Assembly: GCF_000504085.1 (NCBI RefSeq)
Contig: NC_022792.1
Coordinates: 806,001-870,000, forward strand
Origin: Pseudothermotoga elfii DSM 9442 = NBRC 107921
Lineage (GTDB): Bacteria; Thermotogota; Thermotogae; Thermotogales; DSM-5069
Reading direction: 5' to 3'
Length of the DNA stretch: 64,000 nt
The notes beneath the pieces were generated by a model. The model worked only from the letters and a program-made list of their open reading frames with translations. It was not told the origin of the DNA and made no database searches. The position numbers were made by a program, and so were the translations under genes. Shown piece by piece: positions 27,318-34,889 of this stretch; the first letter of the stretch is position 1; each line of letters opens with the position of its first letter.

Positions 27318-28787
27318 CTAATTTTTCAATAATTCAAGATGTTTCCCCAGATGATCTCTTATGTGTTTGTAGTGCAGAAATTCATTTTCATGAAGAATTC
27401 TATAGATTTCATCTCTGAACAGATATTTTCCATTTATTTTTTCTGTCAGAACTGAGCCATACGTTATATGTATCAATTGCCGTACTTCTGGTATGTCCAG
27501 CAGATTAACAACTTTGCTATCTTCAACATTGTCAACATCAGGTATTTTGTTGATATCGGCTGTTACATGGTAAGAAGTGTTATCTTTTTCAAAGCAAGTG
27601 AGTGCGTATTTGTGTATATTTCTATACAAAGATGGTGAAGCTTCCGCGACAGTCCTGATGGCTTCCAGATAACTTGTTCCAGCAGTTTTCACGTGCAATT
27701 TTCCGTCGCAGTAATGTGTAAAAATTCTATAAACACTGAATTTATCACTTCCAGAGTGTAGTGATAACCGGTACCCCGAAAGTGACTTTACAATCTCACA
27801 GTGCATGGAAAGCTCCGATTCGAGAACCGACAAATCTCCAATGTAATCAATTGCTTTCTGCCACTGCCCTACGAATCTCAAAGCAAGGGTTTGAAAATCT
27901 ACCCCCCTTCTTCTGAGTTCATGTACTATGAAAATATGTGCTAATGGAGAAGTGGGAATAGATGTTTCATCGATTGAAACCTCAAAATCAAAGTTTTTCT
28001 TGGTGTTTTTGATGGCTTCATAGCACTTTACTACGTGCTCTATGGCATCTACATATGTTACAAATATCCGGAAAAGCTCTTTATCTTCCATCGTGAATTT
28101 GCTTTTTTCGAATGAGAAAACTTTTCCTGAGTAAATCATCTCAATTTCTTTCCTGAGAGGGTGGGATTTATAGAATTCAACGAGCTCTCCTTGATTAATT
28201 TTATCTATGTTTTTAACGTGATCAGATGGATCTACAGTGTACATGCTATAACCTTCGTATGCTGCTTGCATCAAATCGTTAATGTCTTTTACATGATCAG
28301 CATCGGCACCAAATTCTCCTTCATAACCGCTTTCAAATATTCCCCAGATTGCGCTGTCCAATACATCTTTGAAATTCCTGTGTGTTCTCGAAAGTTCTCT
28401 CACAGATTGCTGTGCCAGCACTGGAAAAACATCATATTTATTGATCAGAGTAGTATGCGCCGGTGTAGCCAGTCCTAACCTATCACCAAATCCAAAAGAT
28501 GTGTTTTTCTTGCAAACAGATGGGTTTATATTGAATAAAGTCCTTATTACCTTACAGTTATAATCGTTCGTTGGGCACATCAGGATATCTAAGTCGTTGA
28601 TCCTGCCTATCTTTTTACCCTCAAATTTTTCACATATTCCCTTTTTGGCTATTGAAATCAAATATTTTTGCCTTTGATCCCTTATCATGAAAAAAAACGA
28701 TTTTTCTAATTTTCGGATAGAACTGTAATAGATTTTGTATTTGCCTTTGAATAACTTTTCGAACTTTTCAACAATATTCTCAGCCAT
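27318..28787 (-). CDS. uxaE: Tagaturonate epimerase UxaE
   Basis: 489 residues with the distinctive UxaE family sequence (GFGDRLGLATPAHT, FGADADHVKDINDL, ATGTSYLEA-like region with HSGSDKFSVY). UxaE interconverts D-tagaturonate and D-fructuronate in Thermotoga galacturonate catabolism, replacing the UxaB/UxaA route. ATG 28787 is preferred over a start at 28805: GAAGGGGG lies 8 bases before it. It is second in the operon, 14 bases after the DeoR-type regulator. Confidence 0.82.
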   Translation of the reverse strand: MAENIVEKFEKLFKGKYKIYYSSIRKLEKSFFFMIRDQRQKYLISIAKKGICEKFEGKKIGRINDLDILMCPTNDYNCKVIRTLFNINPSVCKKNTSFGFGDRLGLATPAHTTLINKYDVFPVLAQQSVRELSRTHRNFKDVLDSAIWGIFESGYEGEFGADADHVKDINDLMQAAYEGYSMYTVDPSDHVKNIDKINQGELVEFYKSHPLRKEIEMIYSGKVFSFEKSKFTMEDKELFRIFVTYVDAIEHVVKCYEAIKNTKKNFDFEVSIDETSIPTSPLAHIFIVHELRRRGVDFQTLALRFVGQWQKAIDYIGDLSVLESELSMHCEIVKSLSGYRLSLHSGSDKFSVYRIFTHYCDGKLHVKTAGTSYLEAIRTVAEASPSLYRNIHKYALTCFEKDNTSYHVTADINKIPDVDNVEDSKVVNLLDIPEVRQLIHITYGSVLTEKINGKYLFRDEIYRILHENEFLHYKHIRDHLGKHLELLKN

Positions 28788-28801
28788 TGAATTAACCCCC
28801 T

Positions 28802-29566
28802 TCACACTTTATACACTTTTATGCCTTTTTCCAGAAGAAAAACTTCGTATTCTCTTGGAATTTCCTCATCGGTTATGATCCCATCTATGTCCTCCGGTAA
28901 GGCGAAAGAAGCGAAAGCATTGCGGGCAAATTTTGTGGAGTCAGTTACTATATAGACCTTCGAGGCGCTGCGAATCATTGCTTTTTTCACATCTGCTTCG
29001 ACCACGCTTGGTGTCATAAAACCTTTCTCCACGGAAAAACCTGTGGTACCCAAGAATGCTTTATCGACGTTTATTTCCTCGAGAAATCTAACAGCCCACG
29101 GTCCCACTAATGACAGGCTATTTTCCCTGACAACTCCACCAAGTACAAGGACCTCTATCCCAAGTTCTATTAATTTTCCCGCGATAAATACATTATTTGT
29201 GACTATTGTAACCATTGACAAATCTGCTTTTCTCAACTCGAATGTTGCGTAATAATTAGTACTGCTGCTATCAAGAATGACCGTATCACCGTCTTCTATC
29301 AAAGATATTATCTTTTTTGCTATACGCTTTTTTTCATTTTCTCTCTGATGTATTTTCTTCAAAAAATTCCATTCTGATCGAGAGTGATCGGGTAATATAG
29401 CTCCTCCGTGAGTTCGCACCAGTATTCCGTTAGCTTCGAGAAAATCAAGGTCTTTTCTAATAGTCACACTGCTGACCTTTAACTGTTTTGTCAGTTCACT
29501 TACAGTTACTTTTCCTTTCTTTCGTAAAAAATCGATAATAAAACTTCTTCTTTCCTCTGTAAACAA
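28802..29566 (-). CDS. DeoR-family transcriptional regulator
   Basis: 254 residues: an N-terminal DeoR helix-turn-helix (KGKVTVSELTKQLKVSSVTI, ~18-37; RTHGGAIL) and a C-terminal sugar-phosphate-sensor domain (VILDSSSTNYYATFEL, VLGGVVRENSLSLVGPWA, TDSTKFARNAF). It starts at TTG 29566 after GGAGGGG and heads the UxaE-SDR-LarA operon, so it probably represses that operon until a sugar-acid metabolite binds. A palindrome overlapping the operon promoter is the likely operator. Confidence 0.9.
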   Translation of the reverse strand: MFTEERRSFIIDFLRKKGKVTVSELTKQLKVSSVTIRKDLDFLEANGILVRTHGGAILPDHSRSEWNFLKKIHQRENEKKRIAKKIISLIEDGDTVILDSSSTNYYATFELRKADLSMVTIVTNNVFIAGKLIELGIEVLVLGGVVRENSLSLVGPWAVRFLEEINVDKAFLGTTGFSVEKGFMTPSVVEADVKKAMIRSASKVYIVTDSTKFARNAFASFALPEDIDGIITDEEIPREYEVFLLEKGIKVYKV

Positions 29567-29581
29567 TTAGACCCCTCCAAA

Positions 29582-29594
29582 TTGATAATATCAA
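29582..29594. promoter_or_regulatory. Candidate operator palindrome over the -10 box
   Basis: TTGATAATATCAA is a perfect 13-base palindrome (central A) covering the -10 hexamer of the DeoR operon. A repressor bound here would exclude polymerase; autoregulation is inferred. Confidence 0.55.
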
Positions 29595-29613
29595 TATAGT
29601 TTATGAAAGTCAA
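29585..29613 (-). promoter_or_regulatory. Promoter of the deoR-uxaE-SDR-larA operon
   Basis: Minus-strand TTGACT (29608-29613), a 17-base spacer and TATTAT (29585-29590), lying ~19 bases before the TTG start of the regulator. Confidence 0.78.
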
Positions 29614-29744
29614 ATTCGAAACTATACAAAATTATATGAAAGAATAAGCAAGTCTGATGTGTAAAAAGGATAATTTTCAAAACTGTCAAAGTTGATTATA
29701 TGTAGATTTTTCATGATGAGTTGCTATTGCAAGAGGGGGTTGGC
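29614..29744. other. AT-rich upstream region of the DeoR operon and small ORF
   Basis: Nothing definite. It is very AT-rich with several partial palindromes, and would carry any promoter for the plus-strand small ORF; no clear one is seen. Confidence 0.4.
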
Positions 29745-29883
29745 ATGAAATTAAGATTACACGATAGACAGGATCCAAAGCCAGTCAAATTAGATCCAAC
29801 GGATATTGATGAAAAAATTTGTTGATTCGATAGCAAAGCATAGGATTATCCGCAGATTATTTGCAGAAGATATAGGCAACTGA
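29745..29883 (+). pseudogene. Small ORF interrupted by a one-base frameshift
   Basis: ATG 29745 follows a strong site, AGAGGGGG, by 5 bases. The frame reads MKLRLHDRQDPKPVKLDPTD and stops after 26 codons (TGA 29823-29825). Skipping one A in the A6 run at 29812-29817 instead gives DEKFVDSIAKHRIIRRLFAE and a stop at 29881-29883, a 45-residue basic protein. No family is recognised. It may be a decayed gene, an assembly error, or a real 26-residue peptide. Confidence 0.4.
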
Positions 29884-29929
29884 ATAGTATCCATTCAATT
29901 TTCAGGAACAGATCCAGCGAGGGTCTATG

Positions 29930-29962
29930 AAAAACAAAAAGCCCAGTCATTTTGACCGGGCT
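29930..29962 (-). terminator. Intrinsic terminator after tRNA-Val/tRNA-Phe
   Basis: On the minus strand AGCCC-G-GTCA/TGAC-A... pairs as AGCCC.GTCA with TGAC.GGGCT (29940-29962, one internal mismatch), followed by TTTTTGTTTTT. It ends the two-tRNA transcript. Confidence 0.75.
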
Positions 29963-29973
29963 AAATGTTATAT

Positions 29974-30049
29974 TGGTGGCCAGGGGCGGAATCGAACCGC
30001 CGACACCTGGATTTTCAGTCCAGTGCTCTACCAACTGAGCTACCTGGCC
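29974..30049 (-). tRNA. tRNA-Phe (anticodon GAA)
   Basis: Complete minus-strand cloverleaf: acceptor GGCCAGG/CCTGGCC, anticodon stem CTGGA/TCCAG with loop CTGAAAA, T-arm with TTCGATT, encoded CCA. Confidence 0.96.
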
Positions 30050-30056
30050 ATTTCCT

Positions 30057-30131
30057 TGGTGGGTGCGGCAGGACTCGAACCTACGACCTTCTGCTCGTAA
30101 GGCAGACGCTCTCCCTCTGAGCTACGCACCC
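30057..30131 (-). tRNA. tRNA-Val (anticodon TAC)
   Basis: Complete minus-strand cloverleaf: acceptor GGGTGCG/CGCACCC, anticodon stem TCTGC/GCAGA with loop CTTACGA, T-arm with TTCGAGT, encoded CCA. It is transcribed together with tRNA-Phe, 7 bases downstream. Confidence 0.96.
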
Positions 30132-30150
30132 ACCTGTATGAACTAAAGTA

Positions 30151-30179
30151 ATCTTATCACAAGTATTTTTCTTTTTCAA
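30151..30179 (-). promoter_or_regulatory. Promoter of the tRNA-Val/tRNA-Phe pair
   Basis: Minus-strand TTGAAA (30174-30179), 17-base spacer, TAAGAT (30151-30156), ending 20 bases before tRNA-Val. Confidence 0.7.
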
Positions 30180-30197
30180 GTCCTCAGAGTATTTCAA

Positions 30198-31133
30198 CTA
30201 TGCTTTTATGCGTGTCCCTGTTAAACCATTCAGCGCCTGTTTCAGTTTTGAGATATCGCTTATTATACATTCTCTCCCTGTTGCTTCGACAAATTCTATT
30301 GCTGATTCTATCTTTGGTCCCATGCTTCCAGATGGAAACTGCCCTTGTTCAAGATATGTCTTTGCATCTTTCACAGAAAGTGTATCAAGATCTATCTGAT
30401 CTGGTTTTTTATAATTCAAAGACACCTTTTCAACGCCGGTTAATATCACGAACAGATCAGCATTTATTTCTATTGCAAGAAGTGAACTTGCTCTATCTTT
30501 ATCTATAACAGCCTCCACACCGTGCAAAAAGCCATCTTTTTCTATCACAGGTACGCCACCGCCACCAGCGGCTACGACTATTACGTCATTTTCAAGCAAC
30601 ATTTTAATCACGTCTTTTTCAACAATATCAAGCGGTTTTGGTGATGGAACCACTCTTCTATAACCTCTCCCTGCATCCTCTTTCATTATCCACCCTTTTA
30701 ATCTTGACAATTTCTCAGCTTCTTCTTTTGTATAAAATGGACCGATCGGTTTTGATGGATTTTGAAAAGCCTTATCGTTTTTGTCAACGATTATCTGTGT
30801 AACAACCGCAGCGATTCGCTTTTTTATATCTTTTTTTTGTAGTTGATTTCTCAAAGATTGAACTATCATGTATCCAAGACTACCCTGTGTTTGGGCGTCA
30901 TTTACATCCAGTGGAAAAGGAGGTATCACATCTTTTGCCATTTCCTGCTGAATCAATATATTCCCAACCTGTGGGCCGTTTCCATGAGTGATAACTATAT
31001 CGTACTCTTCAAGCATATCACTCAAATATCCCATAGCTTCATTGAGAGCTTTGAGCATATTTTCAGCAGTAGGTCTCTCCCCAGGTTTATTAACTGCATT
31101 ACCACCAATGGCAAGAACAGCTGTTTTTTTCAT
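30198..31133 (-). CDS. arcC: Carbamate kinase
   Basis: 311-residue amino-acid-kinase-fold enzyme that makes ATP from carbamoyl phosphate (or the reverse). Motifs: LAIGGNAVNKPGE at the N-terminus, THGNGPQVGNILIQQEMA, VVAAGGGGVPVI, and GSMGPKIESAIEFVE near the end. The start ATG 31133 follows AAGGAGG. No arginine deiminase or ornithine carbamoyltransferase gene is adjacent. It lies right behind the rpsR terminator on the same strand, so expression by read-through or by a promoter inside rpsR is likely. Confidence 0.95.
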   Translation of the reverse strand: MKKTAVLAIGGNAVNKPGERPTAENMLKALNEAMGYLSDMLEEYDIVITHGNGPQVGNILIQQEMAKDVIPPFPLDVNDAQTQGSLGYMIVQSLRNQLQKKDIKKRIAAVVTQIIVDKNDKAFQNPSKPIGPFYTKEEAEKLSRLKGWIMKEDAGRGYRRVVPSPKPLDIVEKDVIKMLLENDVIVVAAGGGGVPVIEKDGFLHGVEAVIDKDRASSLLAIEINADLFVILTGVEKVSLNYKKPDQIDLDTLSVKDAKTYLEQGQFPSGSMGPKIESAIEFVEATGRECIISDISKLKQALNGLTGTRIKA

Positions 31134-31160
31134 AATAGTCTACCTCCTTGAATTTGCTAA

Positions 31161-31189
31161 AAACAAACAGAGGGACGGAGGTCCCTCTG
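31161..31189 (-). terminator. Intrinsic terminator after rpsR, before arcC
   Basis: Minus-strand CAGAGGGAC pairs perfectly with GTCCCTCTG (31168-31189, 4-base loop), followed by TTTGTTTTT. It closes the rpsF-ssb-rpsR operon; arcC starts only ~28 bases later. Confidence 0.8.
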
Positions 31190-31211
31190 CAAGCAAAAAA
31201 AACAAAATCTT

Positions 31212-31448
31212 TCAAAGCTTTATAAATGGCAGCAATGCCATATGCCTTGCTCTTTTGATGGCAATTTTAATCATTCTCTGGTGCTTTGCGCAGTTTCCTG
31301 TAACGCGCTTTGGTATTATCTTTGCTTTATCTGTGAGAAATTCATTTAATAAGCGTAGATCTTTGTAATCTACATACTCAACTTTCATTTCGCATAACTT
31401 ACATTTTTTTACCTTTCTTTTTCTCCTTTTCTTCTGTTGCTGTGCCAT
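31212..31448 (-). CDS. rpsR: 30S ribosomal protein S18
   Basis: 78 residues, very basic. The S18 core is [20 protein letters not shown] followed by [20 protein letters not shown]. With CKLC near the N-terminus and the later Cys-x2-His, this is a cysteine-containing S18 form that could bind zinc. S18 pairs with S6 on the platform of the 30S subunit. It is the last gene of rpsF-ssb-rpsR, 14 bases after ssb. Confidence 0.97.
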   Translation of the reverse strand: MAQQQKKRRKRKVKKCKLCEMKVEYVDYKDLRLLNEFLTDKAKIIPKRVTGNCAKHQRMIKIAIKRARHMALLPFIKL

Positions 31449-31462
31449 CAGTTCACCCCTCC

Positions 31463-31900
31463 TTAAAATGGTGGTTCATCTGGATCATGTTCTTCAATCT
31501 CACTTTCATCGGGAATTTCTTCTTCTACTGGTTCTTCTCTTACGAAAGAATCTGATTCACTTTCAGTTGTTTTTTTCTCCAGAAACCTTATGTCTCTCGC
31601 CCATATTTCTGCGGTTGTTCTGTTAGTGCCATCCCGCGCTTGCCATCTCTGGAGCCTCAATTCGCCTTCTACGAGGATGAGCAATCCTTTCTTTAGATAA
31701 AGTTTTGCAAAATCAGCCAGTTTGTTAAAAGCAACGATTCTTATGAAATCAGTCGTTTGCTGGTCACTTGATGCATTGGCCCTTGTTGGCCTATCCACAG
31801 CAAGAGAAAACGATGCAACGCCTTTACCGGAGGTAGTGAACCGAATTTCTGGATCTCGCGTTATCCTGCCAACGAGGATAACTTTGTTGAAATAAGGCAT
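31463..31900 (-). CDS. ssb: Single-stranded DNA-binding protein
   Basis: 145 residues. The N-terminal OB fold reads [20 protein letters not shown], with [16 protein letters not shown] in the core, then an acidic tail ending DPDEPPF, the conserved SSB tip that recruits repair and replication partners. It sits between rpsF and rpsR, the standard bacterial order, 9 bases after rpsF. Confidence 0.97.
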   Translation of the reverse strand: MPYFNKVILVGRITRDPEIRFTTSGKGVASFSLAVDRPTRANASSDQQTTDFIRIVAFNKLADFAKLYLKKGLLILVEGELRLQRWQARDGTNRTTAEIWARDIRFLEKKTTESESDSFVREEPVEEEIPDESEIEEHDPDEPPF

Positions 31901-31909
31901 CGAGTCACC

Positions 31910-32254
31910 TCATTCCTTATTTTCTTCGGCTGGTATTTCTTCTTTTTTCGATTTTTTCTCAAGATCTTCTCTTCTGAAAGTCTGCCAGCGCAAAATTTGA
32001 GGTGTTACTCTGAAGAATTCTTCAAGTTTGTTTAAATCTGTGGGTGGTGCCTTGAAAAGCAAAACAGTGTAATCTCCTTCTGTCAAGTGCGAGATTGGGT
32101 ATGCAAGCTTTCTCAATCCCCAGCGGTTGACAGTTTGAATAGTTCCTTTCACGCGCTCGGAGATAATTTCCTTAATTCTCTCAACAAGCGTTTCTCTTTC
32201 TTCGTCATTCAGGCGCGGATCAATGATGAACATGCTTTCATAGATTCTTTCCAT
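31910..32254 (-). CDS. rpsF: 30S ribosomal protein S6
   Basis: 114 residues: MERIYESMFIIDPRLNDEER start, VNRWGLRKLAYPI and HLTEGDYTVLLFKA core, and a lysine/glutamate-rich tail. It binds S18 in the 30S platform. It is first in the operon and preceded by a structured leader that could bind the S6:S18 pair. Confidence 0.97.
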   Translation of the reverse strand: MERIYESMFIIDPRLNDEERETLVERIKEIISERVKGTIQTVNRWGLRKLAYPISHLTEGDYTVLLFKAPPTDLNKLEEFFRVTPQILRWQTFRREDLEKKSKKEEIPAEENKE

Positions 32255-32260
32255 ATAAGT

Positions 32261-32310
32261 CCTCCTCCCTCGGTCTGACGGCCTTGCCTACCTCCGGCAA
32301 AGCGGGAGCA
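32261..32310 (-). promoter_or_regulatory. Structured rpsF leader, candidate S6:S18 autoregulatory element
   Basis: On the minus strand GCTTTGCC pairs with GGCAAGGC (8 pairs, loop GGAGGTA), inside an outer stem CTCCC/GGGAG. The outer 3' strand is part of the ribosome site GGGAGGAGG. An 11-base one-sided bulge (CGTCAGACCGA) carries a CCG triplet, a feature of known S6:S18-binding leaders. Sequestering the ribosome site would allow feedback on the operon. The match to the known motif is from memory. Confidence 0.5.
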
Positions 32311-32316
32311 CACAAA

Positions 32317-32322
32317 ATTATA
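32317..32322 (-). promoter_or_regulatory. -10 box of the rpsF-ssb-rpsR promoter
   Basis: A perfect TATAAT on the minus strand just upstream of the structured leader; no good -35 is seen. Confidence 0.5.
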
Positions 32323-32374
32323 CACAAACCGATGATAGATTTGGTTACAAAACTGTGACACACAGAATCGAGTA

Positions 32375-33304
32375 TCACATTGAAAAATTATTCAATAAGC
32401 ATTCAACAAACTCATCGGGGCACTCTTCTTGTGGTAAATGCCCGCAGTTGTCTATAACACATAAAGTGGCATTTTTCAACGCCTTTGCAAGTTCTTCACT
32501 ACTTTTCAGTGGTATCAATTTATCCTGTTTACCGTGTATTACAATTACAGGAACCTGGATTTTTTCAAGATCTCCAGTTATATCTTTGTACTGTGTGGAT
32601 TTTGCAAGTTCCCATAGTGCCTTTTTCCAACCGAAGATCTTTGCTGGCTTTTTATATGCTTCTTTATCTTGTTCTGTAATCTTTGATGGATCAAAATAAG
32701 AATTATCGAGCGTTTCTTCAAAAGATTTCAACATTAATTTTCCAACAACATCTGGCCCAACATGATTTACCTGAGGGATGTTCATCAAAAATCTGATAGA
32801 ATCATTCGTCCAATCTTTGTTGAAAACAGCAGCATCTACCAGAACAAGTGCTTCAATTTTTTCAGGATAAATTAGAGTAAAATTCAATGCGACAAAACCA
32901 CCAGCTGAATTTCCCACCAAAATAGCCTTTTTAATGTCAAAATGATCCATAAATTTTTTGAGCAGCTCTATTTGATATTCATTTGTATATGGATTGTGTT
33001 TCAGATCAAACCGTCTTTCTGTGAGGCCAAAACCGGGTCTATCGTATGAAATCAACGTAAAATGCTCAGAAAGTTTTCTGGTAATCTTTTCCCATGTGTA
33101 AGTGCTTGAACCAAATCCATGTAGAAGAATCATATATCTGTCACTTTGTCCATATTTCCTGTAATGAATCTCAAGGCCATCTATTTTCGCAAACTGACTA
33201 TCTGGATATGCCAGTTCCCTGTGACTGAACTGACCATCTTCGTAAAAATAGAAAAACGGCGCAAAGAAAAGAAAAACAATTATAGAAAACCATAATATAT
33301 TCAA
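32375..33304 (-). CDS. Membrane-anchored alpha/beta-hydrolase
   Basis: 309 residues from TTG 33304: an N-terminal transmembrane helix (LWFSIIVFLFFAPFFYFY) and an alpha/beta-hydrolase domain with the oxyanion motif LLHGFGSS, nucleophile elbow GNSAGG (Ser ~133), acid loop and catalytic His ~289 (CGHLPQEECP). Esterase, lipase or peptidase activity cannot be told apart. The frame is open to 33415, but a promoter (CTGACA-17-TATAAT) lies at 33324-33352, and AGGGGTGAG precedes TTG 33304, so the short form is chosen. Confidence 0.85.
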   Translation of the reverse strand: MNILWFSIIVFLFFAPFFYFYEDGQFSHRELAYPDSQFAKIDGLEIHYRKYGQSDRYMILLHGFGSSTYTWEKITRKLSEHFTLISYDRPGFGLTERRFDLKHNPYTNEYQIELLKKFMDHFDIKKAILVGNSAGGFVALNFTLIYPEKIEALVLVDAAVFNKDWTNDSIRFLMNIPQVNHVGPDVVGKLMLKSFEETLDNSYFDPSKITEQDKEAYKKPAKIFGWKKALWELAKSTQYKDITGDLEKIQVPVIVIHGKQDKLIPLKSSEELAKALKNATLCVIDNCGHLPQEECPDEFVECLLNNFSM

Positions 33305-33323
33305 AAATCTCACCCCTGCAGAA

Positions 33324-33352
33324 ATTATACCCATTCTCTCAAGGACTGTCAG
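33324..33352 (-). promoter_or_regulatory. Promoter of the alpha/beta-hydrolase gene
   Basis: Minus-strand CTGACA (33347-33352), 17-base spacer, TATAAT (33324-33329). It lies back to back with the plus-strand -10 (TATAAT, 33368-33373) of the lipoprotein gene, so the divergent promoters overlap. Confidence 0.7.
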
Positions 33353-33389
33353 GTTTGTACGATGAAATATAATAGTAGAGGTGTTTATA

Positions 33390-34889
33390 ATGAAGCGATT
33401 GAGAGTTTTGTTCATTCTGGTGATATTATCACTTGTTTTTTCATGTCAGCAAAGACCTGATGTGTCAATATCTCTTGCTGTTGATCCGCCTTTGCCCACA
33501 ACTGACAGCACTGTGACGGTTAATCTTTCATCTTCACTTGATATAGGTATCACTATGGCAAAAATAAGTATAAATGGTCAGACTGTCGTAAATGGGGACA
33601 AATTACCTCTAACTTATTCCTGGAAACCCTCAAAAGCAGATACTTATTTGCTTGAAGGCTATGTTGAAAATATATTTGGGCAAAATGGAACTGATCAGAG
33701 AATAGTAAAAGTTATTGATCAAACAGCTCCGGATGTAAAAGAAATTAAGGTTTTACCAGCTTTTCCTGAAGCTAATTCAAGCATCTACCTCTCGGTTATG
33801 GCAGAAGATAATGAGAGCGATGTTATCAAAGTTGTAGCAAAAGTCGCAAATAATTTGGTTGAAGCTCAGACTATTGATAGACCAATTATTCTCGAATTAC
33901 CTCAATTGTCCGAAGGAGAGTATCCTCTAAGTGTAGTTGTATCGACCGGAGATTTTTCTAAAACATCAACATCAACTGAACTGCGCGTTTATCCTGTTGA
34001 TTCTGGCCCTCCATCAGTTGAGGTGAATTTCCAGAAATCGTTCTTTTCCACTGAAGACAATGTAATTTTGAATCTGCAGATATCGGATGATACAGAGATT
34101 TCATCAGTAACCATAGAATGTGATGGCGTTGAGTCGTATAATGAAACTTTCACAGGTGTGAATTCGATCAACCTGTCTGTGAATTTGGGAAAATTTGATG
34201 TCGGTCATCATTCGGCATTGATATCTGTGAAAGATGTACGTGGAAAATCGACTATCGAAAGCGGGGTTTTCGCCGTTGGAATTGGTCCAGCAAATATAGA
34301 GCTTGAAGTGAGCCCACTCAACCCAAGTGCAGGAGATCTTGTTAAATTGGATGTGAAGACCGGTGAAACACAGATCAAACAAATCACTTTTTATGTCGAC
34401 AATATCGTTGTTTTACAGGGAACATCGTTCTCATATAGCTGGAGTGCGGTATCAGGAAGGCATATTTTATCAGCTGTGCTGGAAACAAATGATGGCAGAA
34501 TTGGGAGAGATGCGATTCAAGTTGATGTTCAGGATATTCAGCCACCGAAAATTGAATTGTTCAGGATTGGCACAACCGGACTGAAAACAGACGAATTTAC
34601 AAGTATTGATGCCGGATATTATGGAGTGAGATTAACCGTAAGTGATGATACCTCTGTGAAGCAGGGAGGAACAGTTACAGTTATAGTTTCCGCAGATAGA
34701 TTTCCGAACATAAACCCGGTATCGCAAATCATTTTGGTCCAGGAAAGTGTCTCAGATGATTTAAAACAGGCATCTTATGTTGGTGCTGTTTCATTGACTC
34801 AAGGAAGGTACTATCTCATACCATCCGGTATCAGCGATATTTATGAAAACAGCATTGAAAATTTGCAATTTTTGCTTGAGGTGAGATGA
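33390..34889 (+). CDS. Lipoprotein with tandem Ig-like (Big/cadherin-like) repeats, 499 residues
   Basis: Signal and lipobox LVFSC at ~13-17, then about four or five beta-sandwich modules of ~85-95 residues recognisable by D..I..V.I..DG and G.h....V.D..G signals (DTEISSVTIECDGVESYNE; IKQITFYVDNIVVLQGTSF). No enzymatic motif is seen. ATG 33390 is 6 bases after GAGGTG. It is coupled to the next gene by overlap. Surface adhesin or cell-envelope structural roles are plausible; function unknown. Confidence 0.75.
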   Translation: MKRLRVLFILVILSLVFSCQQRPDVSISLAVDPPLPTTDSTVTVNLSSSLDIGITMAKISINGQTVVNGDKLPLTYSWKPSKADTYLLEGYVENIFGQNGTDQRIVKVIDQTAPDVKEIKVLPAFPEANSSIYLSVMAEDNESDVIKVVAKVANNLVEAQTIDRPIILELPQLSEGEYPLSVVVSTGDFSKTSTSTELRVYPVDSGPPSVEVNFQKSFFSTEDNVILNLQISDDTEISSVTIECDGVESYNETFTGVNSINLSVNLGKFDVGHHSALISVKDVRGKSTIESGVFAVGIGPANIELEVSPLNPSAGDLVKLDVKTGETQIKQITFYVDNIVVLQGTSFSYSWSAVSGRHILSAVLETNDGRIGRDAIQVDVQDIQPPKIELFRIGTTGLKTDEFTSIDAGYYGVRLTVSDDTSVKQGGTVTVIVSADRFPNINPVSQIILVQESVSDDLKQASYVGAVSLTQGRYYLIPSGISDIYENSIENLQFLLEVR

